A DNA stretch of 20,842 nucleotides, from assembly GCA_947623755.1 (NCBI GenBank), contig CANQHB010000007.1, positions 1 to 20,842 on the forward strand, in the 5' to 3' direction. Origin of the DNA: an uncultured Bacilli bacterium. GTDB taxonomy: Bacteria > Bacillota_I > Bacilli_A > RF39 > UBA660. Each line of letters begins with the position of its first letter. Positions within the stretch are counted from its first letter, which is position 1. The translations under genes and the position numbers were made by a program. The notes beneath the pieces were generated by a model. It did no database searches and was not told the origin of the DNA. It saw only the letters and a program-made list of their open reading frames with translations. Shown here in pieces: positions 1 through 5,191 of this stretch.

Positions 1-30
1 ACATAAATATCAATAGCCCCCGTAATTAAA

Positions 31-59
31 TTGCAGTTATGATGATTTTATGCTACAAT
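31..59 (+). promoter_or_regulatory. Sigma-A-type promoter for the DUF975/CmpB membrane protein gene
   Basis: TTGCAG at 31-36 and TACAAT at 54-59 are 17 bp apart. TG at 51-52 gives an extended -10 (TGCTACAAT). The predicted RNA start is near 66, just before the TGAGGG ribosome binding site at 68-73, so the ATG at 81 is the start rather than the in-frame ATG at 39 inside the promoter. Confidence 0.8.
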
Positions 60-80
60 ATAGATATTGAGGGATATTGT

Positions 81-1628
81 ATGTTAAGAAGAAAATTATA
101 TAAAAAAGAGGGTAAGAATGCTTTTTATCGCAATTGGGCCTCTTGTATTATTATATGTTTTTTAGCTACTATTCTTGTCGGTGGTACCATCTTTACTATC
201 AATAAAGAATTTGATTATCGCACGAATATTAAATCTTTAGATATTCGTAATATTGAAGGCGATAGTAATTCCGATATTGTAAACGAATTTATTAATGGCC
301 TACGAGGTAGTAAGCCCATTTCTAATAAATTTTTAAATACTGCGACCAGAGGAGTTATTGGTACTTTATCCAATAGTGTTTCCAAAACAGGTTCCTTTCT
401 TTTTGGTCTTTTAAATGCCCTTAATGAACTTTTATTTAAAGACCGTATTTGGCCTAGTGTTATCATTATTGTGGGCGCCGTTATTTCTTTATTTTATTGG
501 ATATTTGTAAGTAAAGTTTTAGAAGTTGGCCGGGCTCGTTTCTTCTTAGAAAATCATCGTTATACCAAAACTAAAGTAAATCGTCTTATTTTTCCTTTTA
601 AAATTCGTAAATCTACCCATATTGCTTATACTATGTTTTTAAAAAATCTTTATACCATCTTATGGAGTTTTACCTTTATTGGAGGAATTATCAAATATTA
701 TAGTTATAAAATGGTTCCCTATATTCTAGCGGAAAACCCCAATATGAAGCCTAAAGACGTTTTAAAATTATCTAAAGAAATGACTTCGGGTTATAAATGG
801 GAATTATTTAAATTAGATATTTCTTTTATTGGTTATTATTTTTTAGGCCTACTTACTTTTAATGTTTCCAATGTTGTATTTACTACTCCTTATATAAACG
901 CTACGTATGCCGAAGTTTATATGTATTTGCGGGATTTAGCTAAAACTAGGGCTTGTCATAAAGCCGAACTTTTAAAAGATAATTTATTAGATGGCGAAGT
1001 TACCTTTAGTGAGTATCCTATCTATGATAAAATGCTTGCCAAAACCAACCGGCTTCTTCGGTTTGACTACAATCGTAAATATAAGCTAACTTATTTAATT
1101 TTAATTTGTCTTATTATTTCTATTTTAGGTTTTTGTTGGGAGACGGTTCTATATTTATTCCAGCATGGGGAAATAGTAAAAAGAGGTACTCTTCATGGCC
1201 CCTGGTTACCAATTTATGGGGGAGGGTGTCTTGCTTTATTAGTTTTATTAAAACCATTTCGTAAAAATCCGTTTACGTATTTTGCTTTATCTTTAGTGGT
1301 ATGTGGTATTATTGAATATTGTACCAGTCTTTATTTAGAGGCAGTTCATCACTTAACTTGGTGGAGTTATAATGGCTATTTCTTAAATATAAATGGTCGA
1401 ATTTGTTTAGAAGGCCTAATTCTCTTTGGTGTTGGTGGGGTCTTTGCAACTTATATTTTAGCACCTCTAATTGCCAACTTCCTGGATAAATTATCGCGTA
1501 AAACGAGAATTATTTTATGCTGCATTCTAGTCTTTTTACTAGGTCTAGACTTTTATATTTCCAGTACTAACCCTAATACTGGTAAAGGCGTTACCAATAA
1601 AGTTTCATCTAGCAGTTTAAAACTCTAA
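81..1628 (+). CDS. Polytopic membrane protein: DUF975 domain plus CmpB-like putative ABC transporter permease domain
   Basis: This is a 515-residue membrane protein. The N-terminal part (about residues 1-290) resembles DUF975: hydrophobic helices near 20-40 and 125-145, then a signature around 216-255 with NPNMKPKDVLKLSKEM followed by KWELFKLDISFIGYYFLG. The C-terminal part (about 335-490) resembles the CmpB putative permease family (PF06541), with FCWETVLYLFQHGEIVKRG, then LHGPWLPIYGGGC and several more membrane helices. Neither family has a firmly established substrate, so a transport role is inference. The start at 81 follows TGAGGG and a strong promoter; the frame is open to an ATG at 39, but that codon lies between the promoter boxes. 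It is monocistronic, with a terminator whose stem overlaps the last codons. Membrane topology was judged by eye. Confidence 0.85.
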   Translation: MLRRKLYKKEGKNAFYRNWASCIIICFLATILVGGTIFTINKEFDYRTNIKSLDIRNIEGDSNSDIVNEFINGLRGSKPISNKFLNTATRGVIGTLSNSVSKTGSFLFGLLNALNELLFKDRIWPSVIIIVGAVISLFYWIFVSKVLEVGRARFFLENHRYTKTKVNRLIFPFKIRKSTHIAYTMFLKNLYTILWSFTFIGGIIKYYSYKMVPYILAENPNMKPKDVLKLSKEMTSGYKWELFKLDISFIGYYFLGLLTFNVSNVVFTTPYINATYAEVYMYLRDLAKTRACHKAELLKDNLLDGEVTFSEYPIYDKMLAKTNRLLRFDYNRKYKLTYLILICLIISILGFCWETVLYLFQHGEIVKRGTLHGPWLPIYGGGCLALLVLLKPFRKNPFTYFALSLVVCGIIEYCTSLYLEAVHHLTWWSYNGYFLNINGRICLEGLILFGVGGVFATYILAPLIANFLDKLSRKTRIILCCILVFLLGLDFYISSTNPNTGKGVTNKVSSSSLKL

Positions 1629-1640
1629 ACTGCTTTTTTA
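1611..1640 (+). terminator. Rho-independent terminator overlapping the end of the membrane protein gene
   Basis: A perfect 9-bp stem, AGCAGTTTA (1611-1619) with TAAACTGCT (1626-1634), closes a 6-base loop and runs into a T-tract to 1639. The gene's TAA stop (1626-1628) is the first triplet of the 3' arm. Confidence 0.85.
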
Positions 1641-1653
1641 ATTTTTTATATTA

Positions 1654-1662
1654 TGTTATAAT
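1654..1662 (+). promoter_or_regulatory. Extended -10 promoter for the pseudopilin gene
   Basis: TG-t-TATAAT at 1654-1662 is a perfect extended -10. The matching -35 position (1634-1639) is only the T-tract of the upstream terminator, so terminator and promoter are nearly fused. The RBS AGGATG lies at 1673-1678 before the ATG at 1686. Confidence 0.65.
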
Positions 1663-1685
1663 AAATAAAAATAGGATGTGTAAAA

Positions 1686-2078
1686 ATGAAAAAAGGTTTT
1701 TCTTTAATTGAAATGTTATGCGTAATTGTTTTATTATCAGTTTTAACTTCATATACCGCGGGAAGTGTCGTTAAATTAAGCCGGCATACCAAAGAAAAAC
1801 TTTATTGCACCAAACTAGACCTTCTGGCCATGGCTTCTAAAGAATACGGTTTAAAATATGAACAAGAACTTCAAAATAGTAAAATATATTATGAAAATAA
1901 GCAAAGTCTTAATATTACGGTTAATGATTTAATTACTACTGGCTTTCTAAATCCCGATGATGATAATTCTGTTTTAAATCCCCTTAATAATACCTCGATG
2001 AATAATTTACCCATCACTATTTATTTAGAAAATGGTAATATTAAAACTCATATTGCAAATAATATTTGTGCAAATTAA
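1686..2078 (+). CDS. Type IV pilin-like (pseudopilin) protein with prepilin N-terminal methylation motif
   Basis: This 130-residue protein begins with a classic class-III prepilin leader: MKKG, then FSLIEMLCVIVLLSVL. The prepilin peptidase site falls after Gly4, the conserved Glu is residue 9 (position 5 of the mature protein), and a hydrophobic helix of about 20 residues follows. The rest (about 30-130) is a small globular domain I do not recognise beyond resemblance to ComGC/GspG-type pseudopilins. After processing by a prepilin peptidase it would be expected in a pilus or pseudopilus at the membrane. No assembly ATPase, platform protein or peptidase gene lies nearby, so it is an orphan here. 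Whether it acts in DNA uptake, adhesion or secretion cannot be told from this window. Confidence 0.8.
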   Translation: MKKGFSLIEMLCVIVLLSVLTSYTAGSVVKLSRHTKEKLYCTKLDLLAMASKEYGLKYEQELQNSKIYYENKQSLNITVNDLITTGFLNPDDDNSVLNPLNNTSMNNLPITIYLENGNIKTHIANNICAN

Positions 2079-2094
2079 CTTTTTGTGATACAAT
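2066..2094 (+). promoter_or_regulatory. Promoter for der
   Basis: TTGTGC (2066-2071), 17 bp, TACAAT (2089-2094), with TG at 2086-2087 giving an extended -10. The predicted start is near 2101, a few bases before the AAAAAGGAGG ribosome binding site. The -35 box lies inside the end of the pseudopilin gene. Confidence 0.75.
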
Positions 2095-2119
2095 ATAAGC
2101 CTATAAAAAGGAGGTTTTT

Positions 2120-3427
2120 ATGAATAAATGTGTTTGTTTAATTGGTAAACCTAATGTCGGAAAATCGACTATTTTTAATAAACTTATCAAAGAAAAAAAA
2201 TCTATTATCTTAGATGAACCTGGTATTACTAGAGACCGTATTTATGGCCATGTAACTTATCATGACAAAACTTTTTCTTTAATTGATACAGGCGGTATTA
2301 CGACTGATACTAATGATTTTAACGAAGAAATTAAAATGCAAGCCGAACTTGCCATTGATGAAGCTGATTTAATTTTATTTGTGGTCGATGGCAAAAATGG
2401 CCTTGATGCCTCTGACTATTTTATTCGGGATATGCTAATTAAATCTCCCAAAGAAGTAATCGTGTTAGTAAATAAAATTGATAATGCTAAACGAAGTGAT
2501 AATATTTATGAATTTTATGAATTAGGTTTTTCTAATCTAATAAGTATTTCCGGAGAACATAATCTAGGTTTTACCGAATTATTAGAAGCCATCACCAAAG
2601 ATATTCCGGTGGTGGAAAATACTGAAGATTTGCCTCCTAAATTTTGTGTTATTGGGCGCCCAAATGTCGGTAAAAGTAGTTTAATTAATGCTCTTTTAAA
2701 TAGTGAGCGCACTATTGTCTCTGATATTGCTGGCACCACTCGCGATTCCATTGACACTAAATTTACATATGCTAAAAAAGAATATATAGTCGTGGATACC
2801 GCCGGTATGCGTAAAAAAGGGCGTATTTATGAGAATATTGAAAAGTATAGTTATTTACGTAGTCTAAAAGCCATTGATGAAGCCGATGTTTGTGTAGTCG
2901 TTATAAGTGCCGAAGAAGGTATTATTGAACATGATAAACATATTTTAGGTTATGCGATTTCGGCTGGGAAGGGTGTCGTTTTAGCCGTCAATAAATGGGA
3001 TACAATTTCTAATCCCAATGAAGCTATTGCTATCTGGAAAACAAAAATTGCAAACGAATTTCAATTTGCTGATTATTTAAAAGTTGTCTTTGTCTCAGCT
3101 AAAACCAAGAAAAGAATTGCCACTTTAATGCCGGAAGTAATTAGTGCCTATGAAAACAATCAAAAAATGATTCCCACAAATTTATTAAACAATGTTATAA
3201 CCGAGGCTGTAAGCTTAAATGCCCCTCCAAGTTATAAAGGTAAACGTTTAAAAATTTATTTTGTTAACGAAACAGCCGTTAGGCCTCCTAAATTTACTTT
3301 CCAAGTTAATAATAAAGGTCTAGTTCATTTTAGTTATGAACGTTACTTAGAAAATAAAATTCGTGAAAGTTTTGATTTAACTGGTACACCTATAATTCTT
3401 CAATTTAAAAACAAGAATGCCAAATAA
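2120..3427 (+). CDS. der: Ribosome biogenesis GTPase Der (EngA)
   Basis: Der is an essential GTPase with two tandem G domains that acts in maturation of the 50S ribosomal subunit. At 435 residues it has the usual family length. First G domain: P-loop GKPNVGKS at 9-16 and NKID at 118-121. Second: GRPNVGKS at 179-186 and NKWD at 291-294. The TRDS/TRDR switch sequences and DTGG/DTAG motifs are present in both. The C-terminal stretch (about 345-435) fits the KH-like domain that contacts rRNA, with SYKGKRLKIYF and the PPKFTFQVN segment. The ATG follows a strong AAGGAGG site. The gene has its own promoter and ends at a terminator shared with the convergent XRE gene. All expected motifs look intact. 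Confidence 0.98.
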   Translation: MNKCVCLIGKPNVGKSTIFNKLIKEKKSIILDEPGITRDRIYGHVTYHDKTFSLIDTGGITTDTNDFNEEIKMQAELAIDEADLILFVVDGKNGLDASDYFIRDMLIKSPKEVIVLVNKIDNAKRSDNIYEFYELGFSNLISISGEHNLGFTELLEAITKDIPVVENTEDLPPKFCVIGRPNVGKSSLINALLNSERTIVSDIAGTTRDSIDTKFTYAKKEYIVVDTAGMRKKGRIYENIEKYSYLRSLKAIDEADVCVVVISAEEGIIEHDKHILGYAISAGKGVVLAVNKWDTISNPNEAIAIWKTKIANEFQFADYLKVVFVSAKTKKRIATLMPEVISAYENNQKMIPTNLLNNVITEAVSLNAPPSYKGKRLKIYFVNETAVRPPKFTFQVNNKGLVHFSYERYLENKIRESFDLTGTPIILQFKNKNAK

Positions 3428-3455
3428 AAAGGTTCAAGTCTAATTTTGAACCTTT
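3428..3455. terminator. Bidirectional terminator between der and the convergent XRE gene
   Basis: A perfect 10-bp stem, AAAGGTTCAA (3428-3437) with TTGAACCTTT (3446-3455), has an 8-base loop. Read on the minus strand it is followed by a T-rich run; on the plus strand the T-run is interrupted (TTTGGTCTTTC). The stop codon of the minus-strand gene (3440-3442) lies in the loop. Confidence 0.8.
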
Positions 3456-3703
3456 GGTCTTTCATCAATTCTTTTCTTTGTAATAATATGTTCTTCATTA
3501 TAAGTTATTAAGTCATCTAAGGTAATACCTAATTTTTCTGCTAATAAATCAATATAATCAGTTGTAATATTTTCTTCACCGCGTTCGACGCAAGCTAAAT
3601 ATTTTGGTGAAAGACCCATATTAGCATAGAACTTTTCTTGACTAAGTCCACTTTTATAGCGATAGTATTTTAAATTAATTCCAATAATTTCTTTTAAATT
3701 CAT
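3440..3703 (-). CDS. XRE/Cro-CI family helix-turn-helix regulator
   Basis: This 87-residue protein is essentially one helix-turn-helix domain of the XRE family. The DNA-binding helices fit residues 21-40 (SQEKFYANMGLSPKYLACVE), and the closing part of the fold runs to LGITLDDLI (58-66). A charged tail of about 20 residues follows. AAGGAG lies upstream of the ATG. It is divergent from a second XRE gene at 3824, with about 120 bp between them holding promoters for both, an arrangement often seen in mutually or self-regulating pairs; that relationship is inferred. No toxin-like or phage gene is adjacent, so the regulated target is unknown. Confidence 0.88.
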   Translation of the reverse strand: MNLKEIIGINLKYYRYKSGLSQEKFYANMGLSPKYLACVERGEENITTDYIDLLAEKLGITLDDLITYNEEHIITKKRIDERPKVQN

Positions 3704-3725
3704 TGCTAATTACTCCTTACACTTA

Positions 3726-3754
3726 ATATTATTGATAAATTCTTCTAATGTCTA
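3726..3754 (-). promoter_or_regulatory. Candidate promoter for the minus-strand XRE gene
   Basis: On the minus strand, TAGACA (plus positions 3749-3754) and TAATAT (3726-3731) are separated by 17 bp, upstream of the AAGGAG site. The -10 is imperfect and lacks the extended TG. Confidence 0.5.
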
Positions 3755-3776
3755 CCCAGCTATAACTATACAAAAA

Positions 3777-3805
3777 TTGACATAACAAGTTTTTTGGTAT
3801 ATTAT
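3777..3805 (+). promoter_or_regulatory. Promoter for the plus-strand XRE gene
   Basis: TTGACA (3777-3782) is a perfect -35; 17 bp later is TATTAT (3800-3805). An overlapping TGG-TATATT gives an alternative extended -10 with 15-bp spacing. The predicted start is near 3812, directly before GGAGGA at 3815-3820. Confidence 0.78.
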
Positions 3806-3823
3806 ATAACTAGTGGAGGAGTT

Positions 3824-4042
3824 ATGGTAAAAAGTAGTACAAAAGTAAATTTTAAATTACAAAATTTACGCAAAAGTAACAATATGTCGTATGAAACAGT
3901 CGCTAAAACCGTGGGAATTTGCAAAGCTTATTATTGGCAAATTGAAAATGGTAATCGTCGTCTTTATTATGATTTAGCTCTAAAGATTGCCCAAGTTTTT
4001 AATAAAAAGCCTGATGACATATTTTATGATTATTATAAATAA
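3824..4042 (+). CDS. Small XRE-family helix-turn-helix regulator
   Basis: This 72-residue protein is a minimal XRE domain. The helix-turn-helix is at about 22-41 (SYETVAKTVGICKAYYWQIE), followed by NGNRRLYYDLALKIAQVF and the closing KPDDIFYDYY, a common end for short Firmicute XRE proteins. The ATG at 3824 is preferred over a TTG at 3794 because a -35/-10 promoter overlaps the upstream extension and GGAGGA lies 3-4 bases before 3824. The predicted leader is only about a dozen bases. It is divergent from the XRE gene at 3440-3703. No effector domain is present, so the target is unknown; the shared intergenic region is the first place to expect an operator. Confidence 0.88.
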   Translation: MVKSSTKVNFKLQNLRKSNNMSYETVAKTVGICKAYYWQIENGNRRLYYDLALKIAQVFNKKPDDIFYDYYK

Positions 4043-4058
4043 TACCCAAAAATACTTT

Positions 4059-4078
4059 CTAAACATATAATAGTTTAG
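4059..4078 (+). promoter_or_regulatory. -10-like TATAAT centred in an inverted repeat, upstream of the SpoVIF-like gene
   Basis: CTAAAC (4059-4064) and GTTTAG (4073-4078) form a 6-bp inverted repeat whose 8-base centre holds TATAAT (4066-4071). The 3' arm overlaps the AGGAGG Shine-Dalgarno at 4077-4082. The -35 position is poor (TACCCA). It could be a promoter with an overlapping operator, or an RNA hairpin that occludes the RBS if transcription starts upstream. Confidence 0.45.
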
Positions 4079-4092
4079 GAGGTATTTTTAAA

Positions 4093-4332
4093 TTGTTAGA
4101 TGATTCTTTTTTTAAAAAAGTTGAGAAAAAAACCAAAGTTGATAAAAAAACTATTGTAAGTCTAGCGGAAAAATTACAGAAGGGGAACATGAAAGATGAA
4201 AATACTCTATCGGAAGTAATTGATACTTTAAGCCAGATGACGGGGAAGAAAGTAAGTCCTGATTTAAAAGAAAAAATCATCAAAAAAGTGGTTCAAGATG
4301 AAGTTCCTAACAACGTTAATGATATGTTTTAG
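4093..4332 (+). CDS. SpoVIF-like small protein (stage VI sporulation protein F family)
   Basis: This 79-residue, lysine-rich, probably helical protein resembles the SpoVIF family (PF14069): an opening DDSFFKKVEKKTKV, then VSLAEKLQKGNMKDENTLSEVI, then LSQMTGKKVSPDLKEKIIKKV and a short VP-containing tail. In Bacillus subtilis SpoVIF is a mother-cell protein needed for late coat assembly. No other sporulation gene is in the window, so a spore role here is uncertain; homologues also occur as small uncharacterised proteins in gut Firmicutes. The start is TTG at 4093, ten bases after AGGAGG. It begins about 50 bp after the XRE gene and could be cotranscribed with it. Family assignment is by eye. 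Confidence 0.65.
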   Translation: MLDDSFFKKVEKKTKVDKKTIVSLAEKLQKGNMKDENTLSEVIDTLSQMTGKKVSPDLKEKIIKKVVQDEVPNNVNDMF

Positions 4333-4363
4333 TAAGTTTTAGTGCATGTTTTGAAATTTTTAA

Positions 4364-4392
4364 TTGCCGTATTCCAATTTTTCTGTTATAAT
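4364..4392 (+). promoter_or_regulatory. Strong extended -10 promoter for the transglutaminase-like gene
   Basis: TTGCCG (4364-4369), 17 bp, TATAAT (4387-4392), with TG at 4384-4385. The predicted RNA start (about 4399) falls at the beginning of the AGGTGGAG ribosome binding site, giving a leader of about 12 bases before the ATG at 4411. Confidence 0.8.
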
Positions 4393-4410
4393 ATCCTTTA
4401 GGTGGAGTAC

Positions 4411-4935
4411 ATGGAACAAGTTAAAAATGTAAATGAACTATTAGAAATGTTAAAAGAAATCGAAAACGGATGGATGGATATTGAAAAAAATATCTATAAA
4501 AACATCGACAAAGGTTTCAAAAAGAAATATGTCTTATCTAGTCCAGAGGAAACTTTAGAAAATAAAGTCGGTACTAGTTTTGACTTAGTTGAAGTAGAAA
4601 GAAGCTACTTTAAAAATCTGGATTTAAAATATAATGCTTATTTTATGATTTATTATGAATCCAAAAGAATATATGCTCATACGTTTATCGTTTATGAAGA
4701 AAAAGAAAAATTCTATTGGTTTGAATCTTCTTGGGAAAATGATAAAGGTATTCATGAATATATGTCTTTATATGATTTATTAACCGATATCCGGACTAAA
4801 TTTATTAAATATAATAATATTAAATTTATGGATAATGATTACTTATGTGTTTATAAATATAAAAAGCCTAAATATCATATTGGTTTAAAAGAATTTTATA
4901 AACATTGTGAATCTGGCGAAAACGTCTTAATTTAG
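4411..4935 (+). CDS. Transglutaminase-like fold protein with Ser in place of the expected catalytic Cys
   Basis: This 174-residue soluble protein resembles small Firmicute transglutaminase/cysteine-protease-like proteins. In those I recall a segment like G-x-C-W-D-x-V-E, then H-T-F-x-V-Y, then YWFE-x-SWE. Here the segments are GTSFDLVEVER (54-64), AHTFIVY (89-95) and YWFESSWE (102-109), followed by a GIHEYMSLYDLL helix. The His (90) and acidic residue (Glu105) of a possible triad are in place, but the Cys position is Ser56 (AGT codon 4576-4578). It may be inactive, act as a Ser variant, or my alignment may be wrong. The ATG at 4411 is favoured over GTG at 4402, which lies inside the RBS. It has its own promoter, and its stop sits in a long palindrome. 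Substrate unknown. Confidence 0.6.
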   Translation: MEQVKNVNELLEMLKEIENGWMDIEKNIYKNIDKGFKKKYVLSSPEETLENKVGTSFDLVEVERSYFKNLDLKYNAYFMIYYESKRIYAHTFIVYEEKEKFYWFESSWENDKGIHEYMSLYDLLTDIRTKFIKYNNIKFMDNDYLCVYKYKKPKYHIGLKEFYKHCESGENVLI

Positions 4936-4956
4936 TTCTTGTTAAAACTAAATTAA
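4927..4956. repeat. 11-bp palindrome over the stop codon and the thrS promoter -35 box
   Basis: TTAATTTAGTT (4927-4937) and AACTAAATTAA (4946-4956) are perfect inverted repeats around an 8-base centre (4938-4945) that holds TTGTTA, the -35 box of the thrS promoter. No T-tract follows, so it is not a canonical terminator, though the RNA hairpin might still end the upstream transcript. The upstream stop (4933-4935) is in the left arm. Confidence 0.7.
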
Positions 4957-4967
4957 TATGCTATACT
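4939..4967 (+). promoter_or_regulatory. Promoter for the thrS T-box leader
   Basis: TTGTTA (4939-4944), 17 bp, TATACT (4962-4967), with TG at 4959-4960 giving an extended -10. The predicted start near 4974 is right at the 5' end of T-box stem I. Confidence 0.8.
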
Positions 4968-4973
4968 ACTACT

Positions 4974-5176
4974 GTAAAGCGTTAAATAAAAGACATGATT
5001 TATAAAGTATATAATCTAGAGAGTTAATGTTGGGTGGAAATTAACAAGTAGCTTTATAAATTACTCCTTTTATAGTAAGATTAAAAATCTTCGTGTAGTT
5101 ACGTTATAAACTAAATAAGTAATATAAAGGATGGTACCGCAGAATTTGCTCCTTGCATAATTCTGGGGTTTTTTAT
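4974..5176 (+). promoter_or_regulatory. T-box riboswitch (threonine) controlling thrS
   Basis: This leader binds uncharged tRNA-Thr and then lets transcription continue into thrS. The T-box sequence is AAAGGATGGTACCGC (5126-5140). In stem I, ATAAAAG (4986-4992) pairs with CTTTTAT (5067-5073), then GATTTATAAAG (4997-5007) pairs with CTTTATAAATT (5052-5062). The internal loop between them carries ACTC (5063-5066), so the likely specifier is the Thr codon ACT at 5063-5065; the base after it is C rather than the usual purine, so this is tentative. The distal part holds the GGGTGGAAATTAAC element (5032-5045). A short hairpin at 5077-5091 precedes the antiterminator region. Confidence 0.93.
5137..5174 (+). 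terminator. Conditional terminator of the thrS T-box
   Basis: CCGCAGAATT (5137-5146) pairs with AATTCTGGGG (5159-5168) with one mismatch, then six T (5169-5174). The 5' arm overlaps the T-box sequence, so antiterminator and terminator are mutually exclusive. Confidence 0.88.
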
Positions 5177-5191
5177 TTAGGAGGAATAAAG

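Noticed and set aside
39..80. Upstream ATG extending the DUF975/CmpB protein by 14 residues
   Set aside because: It lies between the -35 and -10 boxes of a strong promoter and lacks a ribosome binding site; ATG 81 has TGAGGG at the right distance.
215..466. Open frame on the minus strand inside the membrane protein gene
   Set aside because: No recognisable protein and no ribosome binding site; the plus-strand frame has clear family motifs.
2515..2757. Minus-strand open frame inside der
   Set aside because: It is antisense to conserved GTPase motifs of der.
4059..4283. Minus-strand open frame opposite the SpoVIF-like gene
   Set aside because: No ribosome binding site; the plus-strand gene has AGGAGG and a family-like sequence.
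3440..4935. Phage or integrated element remnant, suggested by the paired XRE genes
   Set aside because: No integrase, structural genes, attachment-site-like repeats or shift in base composition were seen.
5153..5191. In-frame TTG start extending ThrRS upstream
   Set aside because: It falls inside the T-box terminator hairpin and has no ribosome binding site.
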